From assembly GCF_046267875.1 (NCBI RefSeq), contig NZ_CP176502.1, forward strand, positions 124,001 through 188,000: a DNA stretch of 64,000 nucleotides, given 5' to 3'. Below are positions 14,883-23,811 of the stretch, one piece after another. Source of the DNA: Mannheimia glucosida (GTDB taxonomy: Bacteria > Pseudomonadota > Gammaproteobacteria > Enterobacterales > Pasteurellaceae). Within the stretch, counting starts at the first letter, position 1, and every line of letters begins with the position of its first letter. Under the pieces are notes generated by a model. It did no database searches. It saw only the letters and a program-made list of their open reading frames with translations, and was not told the origin of the DNA. Both the position numbers and the translations under genes were made by a program.

Positions 14883-15025
14883 GAAGAAACTCATTCGCAA
14901 ATAAACAGTTTTGTAAAAAATCCCTAAAATCTGACAGTTTGTCAATGGGCTTGCCTACAAGCGGTCTTTTTTCACCGATTTTTTGCAAATGAAATGATAT
15001 GGCTAGCTTAATCGGCATAAAAGCA

Positions 15026-15055
15026 AAAGAGGCATACCTTTCGATATGCCTCTTT
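15026..15055 (-). terminator. tuf (str operon) terminator
   Basis: A perfect 11-bp stem (AAAGAGGCATA / TATGCCTCTTT) with an 8-nt loop follows the tuf stop codon and leads into a T-rich tract on the minus strand. Confidence 0.88.
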
Positions 15056-15092
15056 CTTTGTGTTTAGCTTTTCGCTTATCAAACAATCTTAA

Positions 15093-16277
15093 TTATTTGA
15101 TGATTTTCGCTACAACGCCCGCACCTACTGTACGACCACCTTCACGAATCGCAAAACGTAAACCTTCGTCCATCGCGATTGGGTGAATTAGGCTAACAGT
15201 CATTTTGATGTTGTCGCCAGGCATTACCATCTCTACACCTTCCGGTAATTCGATTGTACCTGTTACGTCCGTTGTACGGAAGTAGAACTGTGGACGGTAA
15301 CCTTTGAAGAATGGAGTGTGACGACCACCTTCTTCTTTTGATAATACGTAAACTTCTGATTCGAAGTCTGTGTGTGGAGTGATTGAACCCGGTTTCGCTA
15401 ATACTTGACCACGTTCGATTTCTTCACGTTTAGTACCACGTAATAATGCACCTACGTTCTCACCCGCACGACCTTCGTCTAATAATTTACGGAACATCTC
15501 AACACCTGTTACGGTTGTTTTCGCTGTATCTTTGATACCTACGATTTCAACTTCATCACCAGTGCGGATGATACCACGCTCAACACGACCTGTTACTACT
15601 GTACCACGACCTGAAATTGAGAATACGTCTTCGATTGGTAATAAGAATGGTTTATCAATCGCACGCTCAGGCTCTGGAATGTATGTGTCTAAGTGGTTTG
15701 CTAATTCAAGGATTTTCTCTTCCCACTCTGCTACGCCGTTTAACGCTTGTAACGCTGAACCACGTACGATTGGAGTGTCATCACCCGGGAAGTCGTATTG
15801 TGAAAGAAGTTCACGCACTTCCATTTCAACTAATTCTAATAACTCTTCGTCATCAACCATATCGCATTTGTTTAAGAATACGATGATGTATGGAACGCCT
15901 ACTTGGCGACCTAATAAGATGTGCTCACGAGTTTGTGGCATTGGACCGTCTGTTGCTGCTACTACTAAGATAGCACCATCCATTTGTGCCGCACCGGTAA
16001 TCATGTTTTTAACATAGTCCGCGTGTCCCGGGCAGTCAACGTGTGCGTAGTGACGAGTTGCTGTATCGTACTCAACGTGTGAAGTGTTGATGGTGATACC
16101 ACGTGCTTTTTCTTCCGGTGCATTGTCGATTTGGTCAAATGCACGAGCTGCACCACCGAAGTGTTTTGCTAATACGGTAGTGATTGCTGCTGTTAAAGTT
16201 GTTTTACCATGGTCAACGTGGCCGATTGTACCCACATTAACGTGCGGTTTTGTACGTTCAAATTTTTCTTTAGACAC
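15093..16277 (-). CDS. tuf: Translation elongation factor Tu
   Basis: EF-Tu delivers aminoacyl-tRNA to the ribosomal A site. The G1 loop GHVDHGKT (19-26), DCPGHADYVKN with the catalytic His, and NKCDMVDDEE (G4) are present, with domains 2 and 3 following. It has 394 residues, the normal length. The start codon is GTG at 16277, preceded by AGGAAGATATTAAA. It is the last gene of the str operon, but a terminator-like hairpin separates it from fusA. Most gammaproteobacteria carry a second tuf gene elsewhere; only this copy is in the window. Confidence 0.98.
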   Translation of the reverse strand: MSKEKFERTKPHVNVGTIGHVDHGKTTLTAAITTVLAKHFGGAARAFDQIDNAPEEKARGITINTSHVEYDTATRHYAHVDCPGHADYVKNMITGAAQMDGAILVVAATDGPMPQTREHILLGRQVGVPYIIVFLNKCDMVDDEELLELVEMEVRELLSQYDFPGDDTPIVRGSALQALNGVAEWEEKILELANHLDTYIPEPERAIDKPFLLPIEDVFSISGRGTVVTGRVERGIIRTGDEVEIVGIKDTAKTTVTGVEMFRKLLDEGRAGENVGALLRGTKREEIERGQVLAKPGSITPHTDFESEVYVLSKEEGGRHTPFFKGYRPQFYFRTTDVTGTIELPEGVEMVMPGDNIKMTVSLIHPIAMDEGLRFAIREGGRTVGAGVVAKIIK

Positions 16278-16297
16278 TTTAATATCTTCCTAAAAAA

Positions 16298-16325
16298 TGA
16301 GCCATAGCCCTATTGCTATGGCTCA
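16298..16325 (-). terminator. Terminator-like hairpin between fusA and tuf
   Basis: A perfect 11-bp stem (TGAGCCATAGC / GCTATGGCTCA) with a 6-nt loop is followed on the minus strand by TTTTTTA, then by the tuf Shine-Dalgarno. It has the form of an intrinsic terminator inside the operon and may tune the tuf:fusA ratio. Confidence 0.75.
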
Positions 16326-16336
16326 GGTTAAACAAA

Positions 16337-18439
16337 TTATTTTCTACGAGCTTCAATAATTGCATCAGCAACGTTTTTCGGTGCTTCAGCATATTTTAAA
16401 GGTTCCATAGAGTATGATGCACGACCTTGAGTTTGTGAACGTAAGTCTGTTGCATAACCAAACATTTCTGAAAGTGGAACTTCAGCATTGATCTTAACAA
16501 CGAACTCGTTCGCTTCTTGACCGTTAACCATTGCACGACGACGGCTTAAGTCACCGATTACATCGCCCACGTAATCCGGTGGAGTTTCAACTTCCACTTT
16601 CATGATTGGCTCAAGTAATACCGGGCTTGCTTTTGCGAACGCCGCTTTAAATGCTAATGATGCAGCAAGTTTAAACGCAAGTTCAGATGAGTCAACATCG
16701 TGGTATGAACCGAAGTGTAAACGCACACCTAAATCTACTACCGGGTAACCTGCTAACGGACCAGATTTAAGCTGTTCTTGGATACCTTTATCAACCGCAG
16801 GAATGTATTCACCAGGGATTACACCACCTTTGATTTCGTTCACGAACTCGTAGCCTGGACCTTCAGCATCTAATGGGTATAAGTCGATAACAACGTGACC
16901 GTACTGACCGCGACCACCAGATTGTTTTGCGTGTTTACCTTCAACATCGTTAACACGAGTGCGGATAGTTTCACGGTAAGATACTTGTGGTTTACCGATG
17001 TTTGCTTCCACTTTGAACTCACGTTTCATACGGTCAACGATGATGTCTAAGTGTAACTCACCCATACCTGAAATGATCGTTTCGCCAGATTCTTCATCGG
17101 TGTGAACACGGAATGAAGGGTCTTCTTGTGCTAAACGACCTAAAGCTAAGCCCATTTTTTCTTGGTCAGCTTTGGTTTTTGGTTCAACCGCAACAGAGAT
17201 TACCGGCTCAGGGAATTCCATACGCTCAAGAATGATTGGTGCATCGATTGCACATAATGTGTCACCTGTACCAACATCTTTTAAACCGATTGCTGCAGCG
17301 ATATCACCCGCACGAACTTCTTTGATCTCTTCACGTTTGTTTGCGTGCATCTGTACGATACGACCAAAACGTTCACGTTTTTGTTTTACTGAGTTGTAAA
17401 CTGTATCACCAGAGTTAATTACACCAGAGTAAACACGGAAGAAGGTTAAGTTACCTACGAATGGGTCTGTTGCAATTTTGAATGCTAATGAAGCAAATGG
17501 CTCATCGTCGCTTGCGTGACGCTCGCCTTCAGTTTCATCTTCATTGATACCTTTAATTGCAGGAATATCAGTTGGTGCCGGTAAGTAATCAATTACCGCA
17601 TCAAGCATTGCTTGTACACCTTTGTTTTTGAATGCAGAACCACAGCATACAGGGATTACTTCACCTGCTAATACGCGTTGGCGTAACGCTGCTTTGATTT
17701 CATCTTCAGTTAATTCTTCACCAGAGAAGAATTTTTCCATTAATTCTTCAGACGCTTCAGCTGCTGCTTCAACAAGCATTGCACGGTGTTCTTCACAAGC
17801 ATCAAGCATCTCTGCAGGAATATCTTCGTAAGTGAAGGTCATACCTTGGTCAGCTTCATTCCAGTTGATTGCTTTCATTTTGATTAAATCAACAACACCT
17901 TTGAAGCTATCTTCTGCACCGATTGGAAGTTGTAATGCAACTGAGTTACCACCTAAACGGGTTTTGATTTGCTCAACAACACGTAGGAAGTTTGCACCTG
18001 TACGGTCCATTTTGTTTACGAACGCAATACGTGGTACTTTATATTTGTTAGCTTGACGCCATACAGTTTCAGATTGTGGTTGAACACCACCAACTGCACA
18101 GTAAACCATCACCGCACCATCAAGTACACGCATTGAACGTTCTACTTCGATAGTAAAGTCAACGTGTCCCGGAGTATCGATAACGTTGATACGGTGTTGT
18201 GGATATTGTTGTGACATACCAGACCAGAATGCTGTTGTTGCAGCAGATGTGATCGTGATACCACGCTCTTGTTCTTGTTCCATCCAGTCCATTGTTGCAG
18301 CACCATCGTGAACTTCACCGATTTTGTGACTTACACCTGTATAGAACAAGATACGCTCTGTAGTAGTTGTTTTACCCGCATCGATGTGCGCACTGATACC
18401 GATGTTACGGTAAAGTGAAATAGGGGTTGTACGAGCCAT
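16337..18439 (-). CDS. fusA: Translation elongation factor G
   Basis: EF-G drives ribosomal translocation and, with RRF, ribosome recycling. The G1 loop is AHIDAGKTTTTERIL (from residue 17), G3 is DTPGHVDFT and G4 is NKMDRTGA; domains II-V follow, with the domain IV loop region KHAKQSGGRGQYGHV. It has 700 residues, as expected for the bacterial housekeeping protein. It is third in the rpsL-rpsG-fusA-tuf operon, 100 bp after rpsG. AAGGTAATAAATAAAA precedes the ATG. Confidence 0.98.
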   Translation of the reverse strand: MARTTPISLYRNIGISAHIDAGKTTTTERILFYTGVSHKIGEVHDGAATMDWMEQEQERGITITSAATTAFWSGMSQQYPQHRINVIDTPGHVDFTIEVERSMRVLDGAVMVYCAVGGVQPQSETVWRQANKYKVPRIAFVNKMDRTGANFLRVVEQIKTRLGGNSVALQLPIGAEDSFKGVVDLIKMKAINWNEADQGMTFTYEDIPAEMLDACEEHRAMLVEAAAEASEELMEKFFSGEELTEDEIKAALRQRVLAGEVIPVCCGSAFKNKGVQAMLDAVIDYLPAPTDIPAIKGINEDETEGERHASDDEPFASLAFKIATDPFVGNLTFFRVYSGVINSGDTVYNSVKQKRERFGRIVQMHANKREEIKEVRAGDIAAAIGLKDVGTGDTLCAIDAPIILERMEFPEPVISVAVEPKTKADQEKMGLALGRLAQEDPSFRVHTDEESGETIISGMGELHLDIIVDRMKREFKVEANIGKPQVSYRETIRTRVNDVEGKHAKQSGGRGQYGHVVIDLYPLDAEGPGYEFVNEIKGGVIPGEYIPAVDKGIQEQLKSGPLAGYPVVDLGVRLHFGSYHDVDSSELAFKLAASLAFKAAFAKASPVLLEPIMKVEVETPPDYVGDVIGDLSRRRAMVNGQEANEFVVKINAEVPLSEMFGYATDLRSQTQGRASYSMEPLKYAEAPKNVADAIIEARRK

Positions 18440-18540
18440 TTTTATTTATTACCTTGTTTGGGGTTTAAATTAAAATTCTTAATAAGGGTAAGGCTTCACC
18501 GCAAACTGAGATGAAGCCTTCTATAAGCTTACTTAAACGA

Positions 18541-19011
18541 TTACCAACGGAAGTGAGCAAACGCTTTGTTAGCTTCAGCCATACGGTGAACGTCTTCACG
18601 TTTCTTCACTGCTGAACCTTTGTTGTCTGCTGCATCCGATAATTCGTTAGCTAAACGTAATGCCATTGATTTGTCACCACGTTTACGAGCGGCTTCTACG
18701 ATCCAACGCATTGCTAAAGCATTACGACGGGTTGGGCGAACTTCTACAGGAACTTGGTAAGTAGAACCACCCACACGGCGAGATTTAACCTCAACAGTTG
18801 GACGTACGTTTTCTAATGCGATTTCGAAAGCTTCTAACGCTTCTTTACCAGAACGTTGTGCTAAAGTTTCTAATGCACCGTAAACGATTTTTTCTGCAGT
18901 AGATTTTTTACCATCTACCATTAACACGTTAATAAATTTTGCAAGTAATTCTGAACCGAACTTCGGATCTGGAAGAATTTTGCGTGGTTCAATACTACGA
19001 CGACGTGGCAT
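18541..19011 (-). CDS. rpsG: 30S ribosomal protein S7
   Basis: S7 nucleates assembly of the 30S head and contacts E-site tRNA. The 156-residue protein starts MPRRRSIEPRKILPDPKFGS, the universal S7 N-terminus, and has the RNA-binding segment RRVGGSTYQVPVEVRPTRR. GGAG precedes the ATG. In E. coli S7 represses the str operon by binding the rpsL-rpsG intercistronic region. The 130-bp gap upstream here could hold such a site, but I did not model it. Confidence 0.98.
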   Translation of the reverse strand: MPRRRSIEPRKILPDPKFGSELLAKFINVLMVDGKKSTAEKIVYGALETLAQRSGKEALEAFEIALENVRPTVEVKSRRVGGSTYQVPVEVRPTRRNALAMRWIVEAARKRGDKSMALRLANELSDAADNKGSAVKKREDVHRMAEANKAFAHFRW

Positions 19012-19141
19012 TGGAAATTTCTCCGTATATTAAATCTTCAGGATATCCAAAACTCATCTAATCTGCCTTAAGGCATCTTGACTGGAGTTTATGGTTTAAA
19101 TATTAAAATTTAGACGTTTGGCCTTACTCAACGGAGAACCA

Positions 19142-19516
19142 TTAAGCTTTAGGACGTTTAACGCCGTATTTAGAACGACCTTGTTTACGATCTTTAACGC
19201 CTGCACAGTCAAGTGCACCACGTACAGTATGGTAACGAACACCCGGTAAGTCTTTAACACGACCACCACGGATTAATACAACACTGTGTTCTTGAAGGTT
19301 GTGACCTTCACCACCGATGTATGAAGTTACTTCAAAGCCATTTGTTAAACGAATACGACATACTTTACGTAATGCTGAGTTCGGTTTTTTAGGTGTAGTA
19401 GTGTATACACGAGTACACACGCCACGTTTCTGCGGGCAAGCCTCTAATGCAGGAACGTTACTTTTTACAACCTTTTTCACACGCGGTTTGCGTACTAGCT
19501 GGTTGATAGTTGCCAT
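19142..19516 (-). CDS. rpsL: 30S ribosomal protein S12
   Basis: S12 lies at the decoding centre. The protein is 124 residues from the ATG at 19516; the frame to 19561 adds only a hydrophobic leader with no family support, and GGAG lies before the chosen start. The motif TTTPKKPNSALRKV carries the wild-type lysines (43-44 counting Met), and GRVKDLPGVRYH is intact, so there is no sign of the common streptomycin-resistance changes. It is the first gene of the str operon, with a promoter and a hairpin at the 5' end of the leader. Confidence 0.98.
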   Translation of the reverse strand: MATINQLVRKPRVKKVVKSNVPALEACPQKRGVCTRVYTTTPKKPNSALRKVCRIRLTNGFEVTSYIGGEGHNLQEHSVVLIRGGRVKDLPGVRYHTVRGALDCAGVKDRKQGRSKYGVKRPKA

Positions 19517-19560
19517 TAAAAAAGCTCCAGTTAAAATTATTAAAAATAAAATTAAAAACA

Positions 19561-19578
19561 TCCTTTCACACGAAAGGA
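19561..19578 (-). promoter_or_regulatory. Hairpin at the 5' end of the str operon leader
   Basis: TCCTTTC and GAAAGGA pair around a 4-nt loop; on the minus strand a long T/A tract (TGTTTTTAATTTTATTTTT) follows. It would begin within a few bases of the predicted transcription start, so it may cap and stabilise the mRNA or act as an attenuator. Confidence 0.55.
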
Positions 19579-19584
19579 CGGCAA

Positions 19585-19613
19585 ATTTTAAATTGAATGT
19601 GGATAAAAGTCAA
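19585..19613 (-). promoter_or_regulatory. str operon promoter
   Basis: Minus strand TTGACT (19608-19613), a 17-bp spacer and TAAAAT (19585-19590). Confidence 0.75.
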
Positions 19614-19636
19614 GCACAGTAAGATAACAACAACGA

Positions 19637-20596
19637 TCATTTGTTAATCAATGGAAGTAATTTTTCCAGCACTTGTGAAGAGGTAATATTTTCCATTTTA
19701 TCTGCTTTTAGATAAAACTGATTTTGCCCGTAAGCCCCGATAAGTTTTGGATCGGTTGCCCCATATAAAATCACATTTGGCTTATCTAACGCAGCCGCCA
19801 AATGGCTCAAGCCGGTATCCACCGACACCACTGCCGCTGCTCCCGCAAGTTGAGTAGCAATATCGGTTAAGCTCATTTTTGGCAATACCTTAGCATTATT
19901 CGCCACACTCGCTAAACGCTCCGCCCGTTCTTTTTCGGCTTGGTTTCCCCAAGGCAATCTGACTGCCAGATTGTGCTTATCCAACGCTTGAATCAACTCC
20001 GCCCAATAGGCTTCTTGCCAATGTTTATCCGCTCGGGTAGTGGCGTGAATCAGCATAATGTAAGCGGTCGTTTTTTGAGGATTTTTTGCAAAATGTTGTG
20101 CAATGCAATAATCGCCCCGTTCGGTTGGCAAAGCATAACCTAATGATTTTGCACATAATTTTCTGATGCGTTCTACAGCGTGTTGTTGGTAAGGGATATC
20201 AAACTTTTCATCGTAAAATAGACTACTTAGGCCTTCACGAGCAGAGCTTTTATCATAACCCAACTTTTTGCCATTTGCTTGGCGAGTTACCAACACCGCA
20301 CTTTTAATCAACCCTTGAGCATCAATCACCGCATCATACTGCTCACTTTTTAGTCTCTTTAAAAACTGCTGCCATTCTACCCAAGTCTGTCTTTGGCAAA
20401 GGTTTTTCCGCCAGCGGCGAATAGCCACTGGAATCACGTTGTTCACTGCTGAGTGCCACGCAGGAATTTCGGCAAAATTTTCTTCCACGACCCAATCTAC
20501 TTTTACATCGGGAATGGCATTTTGCATATCGGTTAAAGCGGGAAGCGTATGCAATACATCGCCCATTGATGAGGTTTTAACAATTAAAATTTTCAT
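19637..20596 (-). CDS. waaC: LPS heptosyltransferase I
   Basis: WaaC adds the first L-glycero-D-manno-heptose from ADP-heptose to Kdo of the lipid A inner core at the cytoplasmic membrane. It is a GT9-family, GT-B-fold enzyme. The N-terminus MKILIVKTSSMGDVLHTLPA and the internal VIDAQGLIKSA closely match E. coli WaaC. The C-terminal donor-site motif is VSVDTGLSHLAAALDKP. It has 319 residues. It follows waaF on the same strand, separated by an inverted pair of uptake signals that may terminate waaF transcripts. Confidence 0.95.
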   Translation of the reverse strand: MKILIVKTSSMGDVLHTLPALTDMQNAIPDVKVDWVVEENFAEIPAWHSAVNNVIPVAIRRWRKNLCQRQTWVEWQQFLKRLKSEQYDAVIDAQGLIKSAVLVTRQANGKKLGYDKSSAREGLSSLFYDEKFDIPYQQHAVERIRKLCAKSLGYALPTERGDYCIAQHFAKNPQKTTAYIMLIHATTRADKHWQEAYWAELIQALDKHNLAVRLPWGNQAEKERAERLASVANNAKVLPKMSLTDIATQLAGAAAVVSVDTGLSHLAAALDKPNVILYGATDPKLIGAYGQNQFYLKADKMENITSSQVLEKLLPLINK

Positions 20597-20609
20597 CTTT
20601 TATAAACAA

Positions 20610-20656
20610 ACAAGCGGTCTTTTTTTGCAAAAAATTGGCAAAATTCAACCGCTTGT
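20610..20656. terminator. Inverted uptake-signal pair between waaF and waaC
   Basis: ACAAGCGGT (20610) faces ACCGCTTGT (20648-20656), with extended complementarity through the T/A-rich flanks. Such USS dyads commonly double as terminators in Pasteurellaceae. Confidence 0.6.
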
Positions 20657-20663
20657 AATCCAT

Positions 20664-21701
20664 TTAAATTAACAGTTCAGCTAATTTTTCCATCACCATT
20701 TCAGGCTGAATATCAATTAAACTTTGGTGATAGCCTTCTGCCGCTTCGCCTTTGCGGATTTTGATCAATCCGCCTTCAATTAAGCGAATAATTACCGCAT
20801 TGTGGGATAACGGTGGCGTATATTGTGGGCTGGTCGGTCCATATAAGGCGACCAACGGTTTATTTAGGGCAGCAGCAATATGCATTAAGCCGGAGTCATT
20901 GCTCACGACTGCATTACAATCTGCAATCAAATCTACCGCTTGGTTTAAATCGGTTTGCCCTGCTAAATTCAGGCAATAGCGTTGTAAATGTTCAGGCAAT
21001 GCCAAGCGAATTTGCTCACCGACGGCTTCATCTTTTTTCGAGCCGAATAACCGTACCGAATAGCCTTGCTCAATCAACATTTTTGCCAACGTTGCATAAT
21101 GGTAATGCGGCCAACGTTTTGCAGGTCCAAATTCAGCCCCCGGACAAAAGCCGATGGCAGGACGGTTTTCCGCATAAGCCAACTGTTTTTCAAATTTCGC
21201 TTTGGTCTGCTCAATGTGTTGACTATCTGTTGTTAGGTATGGGTAAGCAATCGGCAACTGTTGTGCAGTTGGAACAGTAGCCTTTTCAAACGCCAAGGCT
21301 ACATAGCGTTGCACCATCATCGGGTAGTCGTTTTTATTACTGCGAAGATCATTTAAGAAAAAATATCTACTTTCCCCTTTCCAACCACGACGTCTCGCAA
21401 TTTTCGCAAACAGTGGAATAAAGGCAGACTTTAATGAATTAGGCAATACAATCGCCATATCATATTGATTTCTCAGGGATTTTCCGAGTCGGTAGCGTTC
21501 ACACAAACGAAATGAACCGTGTCCAATCGGCATTGAAATCGCATTACGCACCTCAGGCATACGGGCTAAAAGCGGACGACACCAATCGGGTGCCATTACA
21601 TCAATTTGGCAATTCGGATACTGTATTTTAAGCTGTTGATAAAGTGCGTGCGACATCATCATATCGCCCACCCAAGACGGTCCTATAACTAAAATATTCA
21701 T
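20664..21701 (-). CDS. waaF: LPS heptosyltransferase II
   Basis: WaaF transfers the second heptose of the LPS inner core from ADP-heptose. The N-terminus MNILVIGPSWVGDMMMSHAL, the middle motif GFCPGAEFGPAKRWP and the C-terminal SNDSGLMHIAAALNKPLVAL match the GT9 WaaF family. The ATG at 21701 is preferred over the TTG two codons upstream because AGAGAA sits at better spacing. The length of about 345 residues agrees with E. coli (348). With waaC it builds the heptose backbone of this organism's lipooligosaccharide. Confidence 0.95.
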   Translation of the reverse strand: MNILVIGPSWVGDMMMSHALYQQLKIQYPNCQIDVMAPDWCRPLLARMPEVRNAISMPIGHGSFRLCERYRLGKSLRNQYDMAIVLPNSLKSAFIPLFAKIARRRGWKGESRYFFLNDLRSNKNDYPMMVQRYVALAFEKATVPTAQQLPIAYPYLTTDSQHIEQTKAKFEKQLAYAENRPAIGFCPGAEFGPAKRWPHYHYATLAKMLIEQGYSVRLFGSKKDEAVGEQIRLALPEHLQRYCLNLAGQTDLNQAVDLIADCNAVVSNDSGLMHIAAALNKPLVALYGPTSPQYTPPLSHNAVIIRLIEGGLIKIRKGEAAEGYHQSLIDIQPEMVMEKLAELLI

Positions 21702-21730
21702 TTGCAAAATTCTCTTAAAAATTTATTCAC

Positions 21731-21800
21731 AATCCTTGTAAGGATTGTTCACAGCTTCGCTGCCGTTGGCAAAGCCAACGTTCAAAAAGCGATGCTTTTT
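21731..21800. repeat. Chain of tiny hairpins, copy 2
   Basis: Consecutive perfect hairpins: AATCCTT-GT-AAGGATT (21731-21746), AGC-TTC-GCT (21753-21761), CGTTGGC-AAA-GCCAACG (21764-21780) and AAAAAGC-GAT-GCTTTTT (21784-21800). Read on the minus strand the order and spacers resemble 4216-4275. The last hairpin could end the lipoprotein transcript. Confidence 0.6.
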
Positions 21801-21811
21801 GTGTCCGCTTG

Positions 21812-22228
21812 TTACTGCTTTATACAATTTGCCGCTAACGTTTTTTTAGTGTTGTTATACAAAAATGCTTTACCACTACGGGTTTCATGCCAAGTCCAAC
21901 GGATATTAGTGTATTTTTTACCATCTCTCGTTACAGAAGGTGAAAGCTGATGCGTTGTCCCTTGATAACTCACTGTGACTATTTCCTTTTTTAACGCTTT
22001 TTTTGTTCGTCCCTGGCGTTCAACTTCAACCTTCTTATCATTCTCACAACGATATAAACTCACTTTAGGTGCTTGCGCTATCAGTTTAGTCACTTTCTTT
22101 ACTGGCTCTTTTTCCTTTTGTACTTGATGAATTTGCTCAACAGGGGTAACCACTGTACTACAAGCAACTAACATCGCTGAGCTTAGCGTTAAGTAGATAA
22201 GTTTGTAAGAGGGGCAAAATAAATTCAT
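21812..22228 (-). CDS. MliC-like lysozyme-inhibitor lipoprotein
   Basis: A 138-residue lipoprotein: an N-terminal hydrophobic signal ends in the lipobox LVAC with Cys23, followed by a charged spacer and a beta-rich C-terminal domain. That domain has the MliC/PliC pattern: YRCENDKKVEVER, a hydrophobic strand block, then a DGKKYTNIRWTWHETRSGKAFLY segment (within residues about 105-130) and a late cysteine that could pair with the early one. Members block c-type lysozyme at the cell surface or periplasm, which would suit a mucosal parasite. The assignment rests on motif pattern only. AAAGGAGATAAAGG precedes the ATG. Confidence 0.7.
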   Translation of the reverse strand: MNLFCPSYKLIYLTLSSAMLVACSTVVTPVEQIHQVQKEKEPVKKVTKLIAQAPKVSLYRCENDKKVEVERQGRTKKALKKEIVTVSYQGTTHQLSPSVTRDGKKYTNIRWTWHETRSGKAFLYNNTKKTLAANCIKQ

Positions 22229-22248
22229 CCTTTATCTCCTTTTTAAAT

Positions 22249-22279
22249 AAAAGAGCAACGTTTGTAGCGTTGCTCTTTT
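22249..22279 (-). terminator. oapA terminator
   Basis: A perfect 12-bp stem (AAAAGAGCAACG / CGTTGCTCTTTT) with a 7-nt loop and T tracts on both sides follows oapA. Confidence 0.88.
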
Positions 22280-22291
22280 TCTTCATTTTAT

Positions 22292-23620
22292 TTATTTAAA
22301 AGTATAGCTACCGTTTGCTTGACGGGTAAATTTGCCGCCTGAGCCAATGCTCATTTCAACCACACGGTTATTTTTATCTAAACGAACGGTTACTCGCTCG
22401 CCTACTTTTAAATTACTCACCACGTTATTGACTTTGCTCATCGCATTAACGTCTGAGATATTTAAGTTGTTATCACGGAACACTTGCATTAGTGATACAC
22501 CTTTTGGCACAGTCATTGTTTTGGTTGCTACCGCATTTGCCGACTCGGCAGCCGGTGCTGCTTTTACCACTTCAGTTTTTGCCGGAGCTTTCTCAACCGG
22601 TTTAGCTGCTGTTTTTGCCGTTTCTTTTGCTGCCGGTGTAGCACGTTCGGTTTTCACTTCAGTTTTAGCAGGGGCTTTAGGCTGTTGTTTTACCGTTGCT
22701 TCAGGTTGGAACACCACGCTATTTTCCGTTTTAGGCTTAATCGCCGGTTGTGCAACAACCGGTTTATTTTCCACCGGTTTCACCGCAACAGGTTGCTCAA
22801 CTACTGCTTGTGATTGTGTTTGCGACTGGCTATCTTGTGACGGTTTAGCCATTGTTTGCTCGGTTTGGGCTGGAGCAACTGTTACAGACTCTTGTTGAGC
22901 GGCTTGAGCTTGTTCTTGAGCTTTTGCAGCTTCAGCGGCTTCTTGTTCTGCACGAGCTTGTTCTTCCGCACGTTTCGCTTCAGCTTCATCAACCGGTCGG
23001 AATTCAATCGGCAAGCTACCACCTTGCTGAGATTGTAGCTCTTCGACAGTTTCCGGCGTACTTGGTTTTAACAAGAAAAACAGTACCAATAATGCTAACG
23101 CCAACAATGCCACTAATAATAAACGGCGGGTTTTAGGTGGCATTTTAGCTTTAATCTCTTTGGTTTTAGTGGCTGCAGCTGCCGCAGTGGCTGCTGCGGC
23201 AGCTGTTGCCGCATTTGGAATAATACGCTCAGTAGTGAAACTCTCGGGTGCAGGTTTAACCACTTCTTTTTCCACATTTTCTTGTGCTTCAACTGTGTTA
23301 AAAGATGCGGTTGATACACTTTCTTCAACCGAATGAATGGTATTATCCGGCTCTACTGCTTCTGTAGCTTCTGAACTTGGAGTAAATTGGAATTCTTTTG
23401 CCTGCTTAGCCGAAAAGACATCAGCCGTATGATCTTCTACTTTAGCATCAGGTCTTTTCATAATTGGGGTAAAGGTATGCCCCGGTGCTTTAGTTGAACG
23501 TAGCGAAACATAAGGGGCTTGAGTTGTAGCTGTGTTGGTTGTTTCAGCCTGTTCAGTCTCTTGAGCGGTGACGGAAGGTTCACCAAAAACCGGCTCTTTA
23601 CGAAAGTTATTTTGTGTCAT
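22292..23620 (-). CDS. oapA: Opacity-associated protein A-like cell-envelope protein
   Basis: This 442-residue protein has a long Ser/Thr/Glu-rich cytoplasmic part, an alanine-rich stretch (NAATAAAAATAAAAATK), one membrane segment at about residues 169-186 (LLLVALLALALLVLFFLL) preceded by the basic PPKTRR, a periplasmic Ala/Glu coiled region and Pro/Lys/Ala-rich linker, and a C-terminal OapA/LysM-like domain (VPKGVSLMQVFRDNNLNISDVNAM to the end). H. influenzae OapA is required for colony opacity and nasopharyngeal colonisation; E. coli YtfB, with the same domain, binds septal glycan. The gene is divergent from comEA. Confidence 0.88.
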   Translation of the reverse strand: MTQNNFRKEPVFGEPSVTAQETEQAETTNTATTQAPYVSLRSTKAPGHTFTPIMKRPDAKVEDHTADVFSAKQAKEFQFTPSSEATEAVEPDNTIHSVEESVSTASFNTVEAQENVEKEVVKPAPESFTTERIIPNAATAAAAATAAAAATKTKEIKAKMPPKTRRLLLVALLALALLVLFFLLKPSTPETVEELQSQQGGSLPIEFRPVDEAEAKRAEEQARAEQEAAEAAKAQEQAQAAQQESVTVAPAQTEQTMAKPSQDSQSQTQSQAVVEQPVAVKPVENKPVVAQPAIKPKTENSVVFQPEATVKQQPKAPAKTEVKTERATPAAKETAKTAAKPVEKAPAKTEVVKAAPAAESANAVATKTMTVPKGVSLMQVFRDNNLNISDVNAMSKVNNVVSNLKVGERVTVRLDKNNRVVEMSIGSGGKFTRQANGSYTFK

Positions 23621-23811
23621 ATTAATTCCAAATAATAGCGTTGTTAATGAGGATAAAAATGGCGATATTCTAAAGCAATTCAGCCGCTATTTGAATTTAT
23701 TTAACTAAATTTACGCAACTAGCGGTCATTTTTGCCTAATTTTTTGCAAATCTATTTACTTTCATTGAATTTCAGACCAAATGCAAGTCTAGAAGTTTAG
23801 CCATTTTCTAT

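Noticed and set aside
18490..18520. Hairpin between rpsG and fusA as a terminator
   Set aside because: The stem (AAGGCTTCA/TGAAGCCTT) has no following T run and lies inside an operon; it may be a processing or stability element, but nothing shows this.
22852..23136. Coding potential on the plus strand opposite oapA
   Set aside because: It reflects the Ala/Glu/Pro-rich low-complexity composition of oapA; no start context or domain supports it.
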